Source of the DNA: a virus
IMG/VR virus record: IMGVR_UViG_3300035438_000178
Span: 1 to 61,720 of that record
DNA: 61,720 nt
Reading direction: 5' to 3' (one strand)
The notes below the pieces were generated by a model. The model had not been told where the DNA came from. It did no database searches and saw only the letters and a list, made by a program, of their open reading frames with translations. This document shows, in pieces, positions 1-8,675 of this stretch. Position 1 is the stretch's first letter. Each line of letters opens with the position of its first letter. Both the position numbers and the translations under genes were made by a program.

Positions 1-36
1 ATTGACAACTCCTGATGGTACTCCTGATACAGCCAT
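1..36 (-). CDS. 5' fragment of the 439-residue internal virion protein gene (duplicate)
   Basis: The ATG at 36-34 and the first codons repeat the start of the gene whose full copy is 60157-61476. It is present only because of the end redundancy. In the circular genome this start overlaps the stop of the preceding gene by one base (TAATG), so the two are translationally coupled. Confidence 0.9.
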   Translation of the reverse strand, partial: MAVSGVPSGVVN

Positions 37-280
37 TATTTACGCTTATTAAATTTTTTCAAAAGAGTACGGAAGTATGCGTTTTCTTTGGACAGACGAG
101 CTGCTTGTTGAGGATTCAGAATAACTTCTCCACCAGTCATCTCACCTATCTTCTCTCCTTTTTGAATGATGTCAATAGGATTTGTCTTGTGATTGAAAGA
201 CCCTTTAGTCATCATACCACCTTCTTTCATATATGCAGCTCTGTCATTCAAGCCCAATTGCTCTAACAACCGCTTCTTCA
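1..280. repeat. Left copy of terminal redundancy
   Basis: The 280 bases match 61441-61720 except at five positions (107, 119, 147, 149 and 153). The overlap implies a circular or circularly permuted genome of about 61,440 bp. All differences fall within the 331-residue virion gene: three codons change silently and one changes Ile to Val. This looks like population variation captured at the two contig ends, not sequencing noise. Confidence 0.93.
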
Positions 281-1031
281 TCTCCTGCTCTCTCAAGATT
301 TCAGGACTAACATATACATCAGAAACTCCGGTCACTCCTTCATAATCAAATCCCTGCTGATAAGCATCTGCTGGACTCATAATAGATGCAGCTTGTTCTT
401 CTGCCAATGGAATAGCCATATACTCGTCAAGAGTTGTGCCCGGCATCTTTCCTTCACGAGCAGTTGTTTCTCCTGCTTTTTTACCTGCGGTCTTATTAAA
501 CTGAGAGGCTACAATAGATTTACCAGCACCACCAAAAGCACCAGCGATATTCTGTAAACCGCCCTCAATCATACCTCTAGCCTCACCTGCGCGTTGCTCG
601 TAAACAGTGCGCTCACGACCTTGCTCACGCTCAAGAGCTGAAGTCAAGTTCTGCAATGCAGATTGTTGAAGTTGATTCTGATTTGCAATCGTCTCAAACT
701 GAGCACGTTCTGCTGCACGGTTAACTCCGGGTAGTCCACCCAAAATAGCACGTCCTCCAGCGCCTTGAAGAGCCTGAATAGAAGTAGCGGTAGAACGATT
801 GATTTCTTCCAACTGACGCTGCATAAGCTGTTGGTCCATAGCATTCTTATACAACTCTCGCCACTCGCTAGGAGCTGATGTACTTGGCGCTTTCAATGAC
901 TTCAAGGCTTTGTTTCCTTGAGACATTTGATATGCTCCTAATCCAGCCTGAAGCGCGCTAAGACCCAACTGAATGGGTATAGCGCCTCCAAGTTGATATT
1001 TTTTTACGCTTTTATTCTTAGAAATCTTCAT
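36..1031 (-). CDS. Putative internal virion (ejection) protein, 331 aa
   Basis: The protein has a short basic N terminus, then Gly/Ala/Gln-rich helical sequence (residues about 15-175) typical of phage internal virion proteins that leave the capsid with the DNA. The C-terminal part carries a KEGGMM segment, a G-E-V-I-L-N-P motif and a basic tail; this C-terminal pattern recurs in small podovirus virion proteins. No catalytic motif is visible. It lies downstream of the muzzle-like gene and is coupled by TAATG to the 439-residue protein and then the 3183-residue protein, so the three probably form the ejected set. The function is inferred from composition and order. Confidence 0.6.
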   Translation of the reverse strand: MKISKNKSVKKYQLGGAIPIQLGLSALQAGLGAYQMSQGNKALKSLKAPSTSAPSEWRELYKNAMDQQLMQRQLEEINRSTATSIQALQGAGGRAILGGLPGVNRAAERAQFETIANQNQLQQSALQNLTSALEREQGRERTVYEQRAGEARGMIEGGLQNIAGAFGGAGKSIVASQFNKTAGKKAGETTAREGKMPGTTLDEYMAIPLAEEQAASIMSPADAYQQGFDYEGVTGVSDVYVSPEILREQEMKKRLLEQLGLNDRAAYMKEGGMMTKGSFNHKTNPIDIIQKGEKIGEMTGGEVILNPQQAARLSKENAYFRTLLKKFNKRK

Positions 1032-1035
1032 AAAA

Positions 1036-1043
1036 CAAAGGTA
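1036..1043 (-). promoter_or_regulatory. Late promoter -7 box (TACCTTTG) of the internal virion operon
   Basis: Read on the minus strand this is TACCTTTG, matching the Bacteroidota TAnnTTTG element, five bases before the ATG at 1031. No TTG lies at the expected -33 distance. A start this close to the ATG would give a near-leaderless transcript, so the call is tentative. Confidence 0.4.
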
Positions 1044-1047
1044 TTAT

Positions 1048-4000
1048 TTATTCTCCTAACTCGTTGTGGAGGTTACTCTTGCTGTAGATAGCGTTGATAG
1101 CGTAAAGCTCTACTTCAGATATTGAAGAAGTAGACAGACGAATCTTCGCATAGTAGTCACGAATCTGGTCTCCCTCAAGCGTAGAATAAGGTGCAAGAGC
1201 AACAACAATGTCGCCATTGGTGATTCCCGCAGGAGGTGCGCTGACAGTTATTGTATTGGCTCCAGAGATTCCAGTAATGGTAATAGTTGGGCTTCCAATA
1301 GCAATAAGCGACGTTCCTGAGACACGATACAATGTAGAACCAATTGGGAATGGGATATTACCAATTGGAGCTGTGAACGTGATATTGCCAGAGGTTGAGC
1401 TTTGGATTATACCCAAAGAGTAAACCTCAGAAGAACCACTAAGAGAAGTAATCGTAGACGTACCTGTATTTGGTGAGCTGTCACGCGGAATGTAGGCGTA
1501 GAAGTTGCGCTCCTTCAATGCGTAGTCACCGTAAGGGTAGTAGATGCTGTCTATTGTTACTGGAGTTGCACTAATAGAAGTTGACTGGTCAGTATTTGTT
1601 ACGTTTGCAGCCCAAGCATCAGTTCCTTCAATGCTAAGAGATTCGTAAGCCTTAACCATAGAAGGATTGAAGTTTGAAATAACTTCAACTACAGAGCCTC
1701 CATTTACCCCGTAATAAGTAGAACGGTTAGCACCCTCGTGGTGTTTGTACATCGCTCCAGCCTTGAACGTATACAACGTATCATCTATAGATGTAATGTT
1801 CTCAGGAGTAAACGAGTAGCGAGTGTTCCAAACAGATTCACCAGTATCAAATCCAGCGGAGAAGTTTCCGTAAGTGTTTGCAGCAGCACCAATAGATGCA
1901 GTGAACTCAGGGCAACTTAGAACGAATGGGAACGTAAATGAACCGTCTGCAATGTTGATTATGATTGGAACAAAGAAGCTATAGCTTGTATTTGTTGCAA
2001 TTCCATAAAGAGCATTACTTGAGTTTCCAATAAACTCTTCACCAAGTACAACCGGATACCCATCAGACATACGGTCCAAGAACGCAATAGCATTTATGCT
2101 ATTATCAAATGTATCGCATATCTGATTGAATACTCGCTCTTCAGTATTGAAGTGGAACAGCAAGTCATCATTATATGTAAAAGAACACAAAACCTTAGTC
2201 CGGTTCTGGTCTGTCTGTATATTGTAAGTAGCTATTAATGCAGCAAGTGAATTGTATACATTGACGACTGAAGTATTAAATCCTTCAGATGCAATGATGT
2301 ATTCTCCATTCTCATCATCCAATCCTCCAATTACTTTCTTGATGGACGCAAACTGAACGATGTCTCGGAAGTTATCCTTGAAGAAAGAATCCATATTGGC
2401 CTCAGAGATAGGAGTGAGTCCATCTTGAGAAAGACGCATAACCTTTCCGCTTCGGATGTCAGCAAAGTAGATACGACCACGCTGTACCGCAACAGACTCA
2501 GGGTTATTGTTTACTCCATATTCTCCACTGTAATACTGAGGAACACCAACAACATTCTTGGTAGCAGTAACTGCTGAACTACCATCAGAGAACTCAACCA
2601 AGTTTCTTCCAACAGGAAATAAACCAACCTTCTTGTCTTGCAAGAAAACTACGCTATCATCTCGGTTTATCAGTACGCGGATAGAACCGTGAATGTAGTT
2701 TAGGTCATAGAAGTTTGCCTGAGAAGGAGTGAAGCTTGATAATCCGAGGTAGAATGAATCAATTACAAATGGACCAGAATATGTTACAGAGCCTGTACGG
2801 TATACAGTCTTTGCATTGACGTTCTCAACTAATGGACGACCAATAGAGGTGTACTTAGATGCAAAGAAGTCACTTACGTTGTCTGTCTCTACATTCTCTA
2901 CAAAGTAACCAAATGTCTTAGCCTTCTTGCCATAGCGCAGCATACGTGGACGGTAGTAGCAATCACCCTCATCCAAAGAGATAACAGCCTCCGTTACGTT
3001 GGTTATAGTAAGTGTAGGCGTAGATGCAGCTGTAAATGTCCCGCTAAGAACAGTTCCGAGAACTCTCCAGTTACCTAAATAAGTAAAGAAGGTTTCTGGT
3101 ATCACATTTGTAACTACAAAAGAGTTACCACCGGAACGGAGTATATCACCAACAGCAGCAAACGTATCTAGAAAAAACATTACATTCTGACCTGATACAG
3201 TATCGCAGTAAGAGGCTGTAGTTGCCGGACGATTGATACCATACATCGTTCCGTTTATTACCGGATACGATTTACCAATCTCGTAATAAATCTCTTGTTC
3301 TTGGACTTGCTTCGCTTGACGATAAAGCTCAATAATACATTTATTTGACCACTTATCTGTCTTTCTGATTACGCTTTGCTTTCCAAATGATTTAGAGTCG
3401 TTATCACGAAGAGCCAAGAACCATCCAGTAGTGTTATATATAGAACTCTCGGAAGTAGATGAAAGAATCGGGTTAGTTGATTCATCATTTGTGAAGAACT
3501 CATAACCAACAACTTCAAATTCAGCGTCTGCATATATTCTAGTCTCTTCATAAGTACCAGAAGTAATGTTGATGACACCAGAAGATGGATTATTAATATT
3601 GGTTGCTATTGCTCCAAAAATAGATGCAGCAGCAGGAATACCTTCAACAAATATTAATCCAGCGAAGTTTACTATGTTTGATTGAAGTACCGTTGCAGTA
3701 TATAGATTTAATCCATCTATAATCAGCAACTTATCACCAACAGAAGGGGCAGTAACTACTCCAGTAACATTAAGGGTAAACCCAAAAGTATTGAATGATA
3801 TAACTCGAAGTTTATCTCCGGGAGTGTATTTGTACTCAATGTTTGCCCCCTTACTTTCCTTGTATGAATCATCTTTGCCCTCAAGAGAGCGCATAGACAC
3901 ATACAACAAGTCCTGATTGGAGTTTCCAGCAATTACGCTGTCTGCGCTTGGATTTGAAGCAATAAAGCCAGCAATGGTACTATACTGAAGGAACTCTGTT

Positions 4001-6231
4001 GAACTGCCTGACTTTGCATACACAGGGCTCCAACGAGTAGCCCAAGATGGAGCCGCAGAGCGTATACGCATAAATACTTCAGAACGTCCATACAGCATTG
4101 CTGTAGGATACCAAAGGAAGTTACGCTCATTTGGGTAATCAATATATACAGAGCCTAATTCTTGGACAAAAGAAGAGCGATTCCGGTCATCATAAAAGAC
4201 AACTCCAAACTTATGGGAAGAACCTGATTTAAAACTTTTATATCCATCTATTGAGTTAGATGCGAATGATGCGCTACTTATCATAGACACATTACGCATA
4301 GCAATCTCATAGTAGGTAGACACAGTTCCAATAGGAGAGCCTATAACAACGTCATTATTTACAATAGTAGAAGTAAATGCTGTATATGGCGCACCATCAC
4401 CAGTTATCTCAATAATGCTAGCATCATCAAAAGATATTTGAGATTTACAAGGATTTGAATTTAAAACCCAACTAATAAATTGATTTTGGCTGATGAATAA
4501 TTTTTCAAGATATAAGGTAGCTTGAATAAGTTTAACCTCATATCGAATATTTCCACCAATTGGACCCAAGTATGTAAACTGAACAGAACCACTCCCATTA
4601 AAGAATGCACGGCGTTCGCTATTCTGAGCCAATATATTAATAGAAGAAACAGGCTTATAGAAACTGATGTCATTTACAAGTACACCATAGTTATCATTGG
4701 GAGTTTCGAGTGATATAGTATAAACTCGCTCAAGTGACTTATTTAGCAATCCAACTAAGTCATTGTATGTTGAACCAGCAGGAACTTTGATAATATTAGA
4801 ATAAGAAAGAGGAGAACTTGATAAGCGCATCCAAGTTTCATCATTCAAGTAATCACTATCCAAAAGACCACCTGCAATATAAGCTTCGTTCTTATCGTTT
4901 AACTCTGTCCAAGTCAACAGATTACCCTTAGCAAATATGGTAAAGTAACCAGAGTTTGTTGGAATTTCATCATCATATGAACCTAAATTCACAGAAAAGT
5001 CAACATTCAAATAAATGTCACTTGCTAATGGAAATGTCAACGAACCTAAACTTCCTGTATTTACATCTAGATACTTTAAAAATGTATTTGGGTTGGTACT
5101 ATTATTAATGCCTATAGTTATAGGCAAGTCATAATAAATAGGTTCCGCATTATAGTTTGGATACAGACTAGCATCCAATCTGTCACTATTGGGGTAACCT
5201 TCAGAATAGTTACCTAAGAACAGGCGACTACCAGAAATGGTAAGCGATTGAGCAGTGAATGGTACGTTGTCAAACAACTTATCTGACTCATCAGTAGACA
5301 GATAACGATACAATGCATCATTCTTAAAATCATAAGTTACCGTTGTAGGAGTTGAAACAGACGGGTTTGAGATTTCATCAATGATGAATAAAGCCCCATT
5401 ATCTCTCTCACGACCAAGAATACGGATGTACTTGACATCTGCGACGCTGGTTAAAACAGAAATACGAATAACATTGCTGATGTTTTCCTCATTCTTATTA
5501 CCCAAGTCATAAAGGAACTGCTCACGAGATGTTGTCAGCTCGGTATACTTAGATACAGACGATACCTCTCCATCGTAGTAGATGTATTGATACGCAAACT
5601 GAAAGTTCCTCTTCAGTACGTTATTCCCATCATATGAAGTATCGGTAACAAACTCAAAAGAAGGCGGGTCCAAAGGTGGCATCTTAGCCAGCGTCAAAGA
5701 CTGTAGTATCTCAAAATCGGAGCCATTCACAACACTTGACGGATATCCGCCAAGAATCATACGAGATACGTTTATTTTCTTTGGAGGTGTTACATCATCT
5801 GTGAAATACAAAAGGGTATCTCCAGTCAATGTTTTAATCAAGTCGCCTTGAATGAATGCAGTATTTATAAAGCCTAAAAGACTGCTTCTAAATACCAATT
5901 CGCACACATCAATAGCGGTAGAGAAGCGATAGATGCTATGTCCGTTATTGCTATTCCAGACAAAGAAAATGATTTCTCCTATCTGAGAGTTTGTAACAGA
6001 GCCGATTACCTTATTGTCTCCAGCGGGAAGTGCGTGAGGCTGTCCCTGCCAGTTGTTTCCTGATTTAAAAGAAACAATAGTATTTCCAAACGCATTCTTT
6101 ACTACACCCCCGTCTCCATTGGTATCAGCAGCAAGACGCACATTTAATGCGTCAGTCATCTCTACGTTCTTTACAAGACGAACATCGTCTTCCGTATTGA
6201 GATAGCGAGGGATAAGTTTATCAATAGCCAT
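1048..6231 (-). CDS. Large tail-hub/muzzle-like virion protein, 1727 aa
   Basis: A very large, beta-rich, Asn/Ser/Thr-rich protein with few charged helices. It opens with MAIDKLIPRYLNTEDD and a V-K-N-V-E-M-T-D-A-L-N-V-R stretch, which resembles the N terminus of muzzle/tail-stub proteins of podoviruses in the crAss-like group (from memory, not checked). It directly follows the two ring-like proteins at 6.2-7.7 kb, the expected order for a distal short-tail component. Internal WYPTAM, RDNDSK and Kelch-like segments suggest repeated beta domains. It is the second longest gene. Assignment to the tail is firm by context; the exact role is inferred. Confidence 0.7.
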   Translation of the reverse strand: MAIDKLIPRYLNTEDDVRLVKNVEMTDALNVRLAADTNGDGGVVKNAFGNTIVSFKSGNNWQGQPHALPAGDNKVIGSVTNSQIGEIIFFVWNSNNGHSIYRFSTAIDVCELVFRSSLLGFINTAFIQGDLIKTLTGDTLLYFTDDVTPPKKINVSRMILGGYPSSVVNGSDFEILQSLTLAKMPPLDPPSFEFVTDTSYDGNNVLKRNFQFAYQYIYYDGEVSSVSKYTELTTSREQFLYDLGNKNEENISNVIRISVLTSVADVKYIRILGRERDNGALFIIDEISNPSVSTPTTVTYDFKNDALYRYLSTDESDKLFDNVPFTAQSLTISGSRLFLGNYSEGYPNSDRLDASLYPNYNAEPIYYDLPITIGINNSTNPNTFLKYLDVNTGSLGSLTFPLASDIYLNVDFSVNLGSYDDEIPTNSGYFTIFAKGNLLTWTELNDKNEAYIAGGLLDSDYLNDETWMRLSSSPLSYSNIIKVPAGSTYNDLVGLLNKSLERVYTISLETPNDNYGVLVNDISFYKPVSSINILAQNSERRAFFNGSGSVQFTYLGPIGGNIRYEVKLIQATLYLEKLFISQNQFISWVLNSNPCKSQISFDDASIIEITGDGAPYTAFTSTIVNNDVVIGSPIGTVSTYYEIAMRNVSMISSASFASNSIDGYKSFKSGSSHKFGVVFYDDRNRSSFVQELGSVYIDYPNERNFLWYPTAMLYGRSEVFMRIRSAAPSWATRWSPVYAKSGSSTEFLQYSTIAGFIASNPSADSVIAGNSNQDLLYVSMRSLEGKDDSYKESKGANIEYKYTPGDKLRVISFNTFGFTLNVTGVVTAPSVGDKLLIIDGLNLYTATVLQSNIVNFAGLIFVEGIPAAASIFGAIATNINNPSSGVINITSGTYEETRIYADAEFEVVGYEFFTNDESTNPILSSTSESSIYNTTGWFLALRDNDSKSFGKQSVIRKTDKWSNKCIIELYRQAKQVQEQEIYYEIGKSYPVINGTMYGINRPATTASYCDTVSGQNVMFFLDTFAAVGDILRSGGNSFVVTNVIPETFFTYLGNWRVLGTVLSGTFTAASTPTLTITNVTEAVISLDEGDCYYRPRMLRYGKKAKTFGYFVENVETDNVSDFFASKYTSIGRPLVENVNAKTVYRTGSVTYSGPFVIDSFYLGLSSFTPSQANFYDLNYIHGSIRVLINRDDSVVFLQDKKVGLFPVGRNLVEFSDGSSAVTATKNVVGVPQYYSGEYGVNNNPESVAVQRGRIYFADIRSGKVMRLSQDGLTPISEANMDSFFKDNFRDIVQFASIKKVIGGLDDENGEYIIASEGFNTSVVNVYNSLAALIATYNIQTDQNRTKVLCSFTYNDDLLFHFNTEERVFNQICDTFDNSINAIAFLDRMSDGYPVVLGEEFIGNSSNALYGIATNTSYSFFVPIIINIADGSFTFPFVLSCPEFTASIGAAANTYGNFSAGFDTGESVWNTRYSFTPENITSIDDTLYTFKAGAMYKHHEGANRSTYYGVNGGSVVEVISNFNPSMVKAYESLSIEGTDAWAANVTNTDQSTSISATPVTIDSIYYPYGDYALKERNFYAYIPRDSSPNTGTSTITSLSGSSEVYSLGIIQSSTSGNITFTAPIGNIPFPIGSTLYRVSGTSLIAIGSPTITITGISGANTITVSAPPAGITNGDIVVALAPYSTLEGDQIRDYYAKIRLSTSSISEVELYAINAIYSKSNLHNELGE

Positions 6232-6233
6232 TG

Positions 6234-6974
6234 TTAAGCCTTAGGAGATTGCTTGAAATTCTTACGAATAACCTTGAGAGCTTCATCCTTAGAGAATGCT
6301 TTCATACGGCTGTTCGCCAAACGACGCTCATTAAAGTATTCTTGACGAGCACGGCCCTTCTCTCCAAGAGAGACATTTGACTTACGCTCAATCAAGTGGT
6401 AATAAATATATGCACGAAGCGCTTGCTCCGCGTACACGTGGATTGTAGGAGATGCAGCACGCGCTTCGTCGGCAATATATTCTAAGTACACTGACGCAGT
6501 TCCAATGTCACTTGCGAACTCAATACGATTGTTCTGGGTGTCTATCCTAAATTGACCAGAATAGTTACCGCCCCCCATTCCGTAGAGTCCACCGTTTGAT
6601 ACGGAATAGACATATTCGCGGTAAACGTAGGAATCGTAGTTAAGATTGAATTCGTCCTCCAAAGTGATTGGAGTCCCTGTAAGGTTGAAGTTTTTGTTTT
6701 CTCCGAATACATATACCAATCCGTCAGGTCCTACTTTACCGATTTTAACCATATCAACATAATCCGCAGGGAAGTTGACAGTATTTGTTGCGCCATCAAC
6801 AGACAGCGTAGTTGCTTTGATTCGCTTCAGGATGTCAAATCCCATCTCACGAATCCCACGAAGAGCTACGTTTCTAATCAGTACCTCAGATGCATTATTG
6901 ATATAATCATCGTCACCGATAGAAATCATAAAGTCAGTAATGACTTGTTCAAGAGATACCGTATCCTGTGCCAT
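6234..6974 (-). CDS. Tail adaptor/ring protein (tail tubular-like), 246 aa
   Basis: The helical N terminus with R-N-V-A-L-R-G-I-R-E-M-G-F-D (residues about 29-42) followed by a beta domain with F-P-A-D-Y-V is the pattern of podovirus head-tail connector or tail tubular A-like proteins. The C-terminal helices (HVYAEQALRAYIYYHLIERK) fit ring-forming adaptors. Its start overlaps the stop of the next upstream gene by one base and it ends three bases before the muzzle-like gene, so these three are one translational unit. Confidence 0.6.
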   Translation of the reverse strand: MAQDTVSLEQVITDFMISIGDDDYINNASEVLIRNVALRGIREMGFDILKRIKATTLSVDGATNTVNFPADYVDMVKIGKVGPDGLVYVFGENKNFNLTGTPITLEDEFNLNYDSYVYREYVYSVSNGGLYGMGGGNYSGQFRIDTQNNRIEFASDIGTASVYLEYIADEARAASPTIHVYAEQALRAYIYYHLIERKSNVSLGEKGRARQEYFNERRLANSRMKAFSKDEALKVIRKNFKQSPKA

Positions 6975-7693
6975 TATTGCTCAGATTTTTCTTGGTTAGC
7001 CGCATATGCGTATACATCTTGGTCTCTCAAGTTGATGCCAATAAGCTTAGCCAATTCAACTACCAAGTCAAATACGTAATGCTCAGGAAGTTCAAAGTCG
7101 TAGCTGTTTGCAGGGTTGAATATCTCCTTGTTTGCAACAAGAGGTAAAACGTAGCCCCACTTAGGCTGTGCAGCAACACGAGTAGCAGTACCTACCTGTA
7201 ACGCTTCAGGCTGCTTGTAATAGGTTAGAGAAACACTTGCGATAGACGTAGGGCTTACGTTCAATGAAGTGTCTAAGAACGCAGCAGGGAAGTTCACAGA
7301 AGGAGCAGACAAAGTGCTACGAAGGACGTTTTTCCAATTCGCAATGTCATTGACAACCGGGACAGAACGATTAGAAGAATCTGTAATCGTAATGACACGA
7401 GCAAAGTCAGAAGGAAATGCTCCAACTCCTGTAGTCAAAGAAACAGTTTGCGTCTTTACGAAGCGAGCTAAGTCCTCATCCAGTTGCTTGATTCTATTCT
7501 TGTCTAAGGCAGAATCCAACTGATTGTTTCTAATTCGCTTAGCCATAACTCGGTCTTGCTCAAACAACTGATTGTACAGATTTAGTTGAGCAACACCAGC
7601 TAAGCTGTTGAATACGGATGGGGTCACAAATCCACGCTGGTCTTTGTTTACCAAATCTTTTAGTGCCGTATACACTCTGTTTACGCTAGCCAT
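6974..7693 (-). CDS. Second ring/connector protein, 239 aa
   Basis: The N-terminal helices (V-N-R-V-Y-T-A-L-K-D-L-V-N-K) and a beta domain with F-P-S-D-F-A-R-V resemble the F-P-A-D-Y motif of the neighbouring adaptor, which suggests two related ring proteins between portal and muzzle. The C-terminal helix E-L-P-E-H-Y-V-F-D-L-V-V-E-L-A closes the fold. It has its own -7 box at 7710-7719 after a strong terminator, so it starts a new transcript with the tail genes. The family is not named with certainty. Confidence 0.55.
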   Translation of the reverse strand: MASVNRVYTALKDLVNKDQRGFVTPSVFNSLAGVAQLNLYNQLFEQDRVMAKRIRNNQLDSALDKNRIKQLDEDLARFVKTQTVSLTTGVGAFPSDFARVITITDSSNRSVPVVNDIANWKNVLRSTLSAPSVNFPAAFLDTSLNVSPTSIASVSLTYYKQPEALQVGTATRVAAQPKWGYVLPLVANKEIFNPANSYDFELPEHYVFDLVVELAKLIGINLRDQDVYAYAANQEKSEQ

Positions 7694-7709
7694 ACCGAGG
7701 TCACTTTAA

Positions 7710-7719
7710 TGCAAATATA
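7710..7719 (-). promoter_or_regulatory. Late promoter -7 box (TATATTTGCA)
   Basis: The minus-strand sequence TATATTTGCA fits TAnnTTTG. It lies 17 bases before the ring protein ATG at 7693 and just below the terminator hairpin at 7732-7748, so transcription ends and restarts here. No -33 TTG at standard spacing; the hairpin occupies that region. Confidence 0.55.
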
Positions 7720-7731
7720 CCAAAAAAGAAA

Positions 7732-7748
7732 GGGGGCATTTAGCCCCC
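7732..7748 (-). terminator. Intrinsic terminator after the 276-aa structural gene
   Basis: GGGGGC and GCCCCC pair over a five-base ATTTA loop. On the minus strand the hairpin is followed by TTTCTTTTTT, a classic U tract. It lies 25 bases below the stop of the 7773-8603 gene. Confidence 0.85.
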
Positions 7749-7772
7749 CTTATAAATCAGAAAAAGAACCTG

Positions 7773-8603
7773 TTACAGTCGGTCAAGCTGTTCTTGCAAC
7801 TCATTGAAGACAATAGAGCCTTTGTCAGTCAAACAGAATCTAGTCATCACCTCAACAGTATCCTGACCAGCAGGAGAAGCGAGAATCAAACGATTGCTGT
7901 CATACCAATACATACCATCAGGCTTAGCGTTAAGAATCTGGAATTCAACGCATTGCATAACGATAGCTCGTGCCTTAACAGATGGGCTGTCAAACAACTC
8001 CATAAACTTAGCAGGATTTGCCTTAGCCTCTTGGAGCAATTCACGACGAATCTCGATGTTCTTTTGATTGGTGTTGATTCCCAAAGACATAGCAACAGGA
8101 AGCAATTCGTCAATGGACTTGTCACGAACCAAGATGACAGCATCCAACTTAGCGAATTCGTCTTCTACTTCTTTCTCAGCCTTCTTATCGTTCTCAAGAA
8201 CTCGGAATACACCACCTCCATTTGCTAAGTTAAGAGGGTGCTTATCAAGGTATTCTTGAAGATTCTTACGTTCTGGACCAACAATCAATTGACCCTCGTA
8301 GAAAACAACCTGCTCACGAAGAGCATCTTTAGGCTGTTCATCAGTAAAGATTGAACGCTCATTTGGGCAATAACGGATTGCTCGGTTATAACCTTTTGTT
8401 TCGTCAAAAATTGAAAAGTCGTGTTGTGGGATACGAAAAACAATACCTCCGCTACTTTCAATAACGTAGATTTTTACTTTGCTTACTTGTTCTTCTATTT
8501 CTTTGTTGCGACGTACTACACGTGCAGATTGAGCAGATACAACTGAAGGGTCAGTTAGAATATCGGTCTGCTCCACCGAGGTAATTGCGCGAGGGCGTGC
8601 CAT
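7773..8603 (-). CDS. Uncharacterised capsid-cluster protein, 276 aa
   Basis: It follows the major capsid gene, separated by a terminator, and ends at its own terminator, so it is a single-gene transcript. The N-terminal third is beta-rich and rich in aromatic residues (K-I-Y-V-I-E-S-S-G-G-I-V-F-R); the middle is a charged helix (K-K-A-E-K-E-V-E-D-E-F-A-K-L-D); the C terminus is a compact mixed domain. I do not recognise the family. Its position suggests a head-associated or head-completion protein. A separate transcript with two terminators implies independent dosage. Confidence 0.5.
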   Translation of the reverse strand: MARPRAITSVEQTDILTDPSVVSAQSARVVRRNKEIEEQVSKVKIYVIESSGGIVFRIPQHDFSIFDETKGYNRAIRYCPNERSIFTDEQPKDALREQVVFYEGQLIVGPERKNLQEYLDKHPLNLANGGGVFRVLENDKKAEKEVEDEFAKLDAVILVRDKSIDELLPVAMSLGINTNQKNIEIRRELLQEAKANPAKFMELFDSPSVKARAIVMQCVEFQILNAKPDGMYWYDSNRLILASPAGQDTVEVMTRFCLTDKGSIVFNELQEQLDRL

Positions 8604-8641
8604 AATTGAATGAAATTTAATTAAGAAAGAAAAAGATGAAA

Positions 8642-8661
8642 GGGGGAGCCGAAGCTCCCCC
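8642..8661 (-). terminator. Strong intrinsic terminator after major capsid gene
   Basis: Eight base pairs (GGGGGAGC with GCTCCCCC) close a tetraloop that reads TTCG on the minus strand, an exceptionally stable loop, followed by TTTCATCTTTTTC. It lies 14 bases below the capsid stop codon, as expected for the most highly expressed late gene. Confidence 0.9.
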
Positions 8662-8675
8662 AGTCATCAGTTTGA

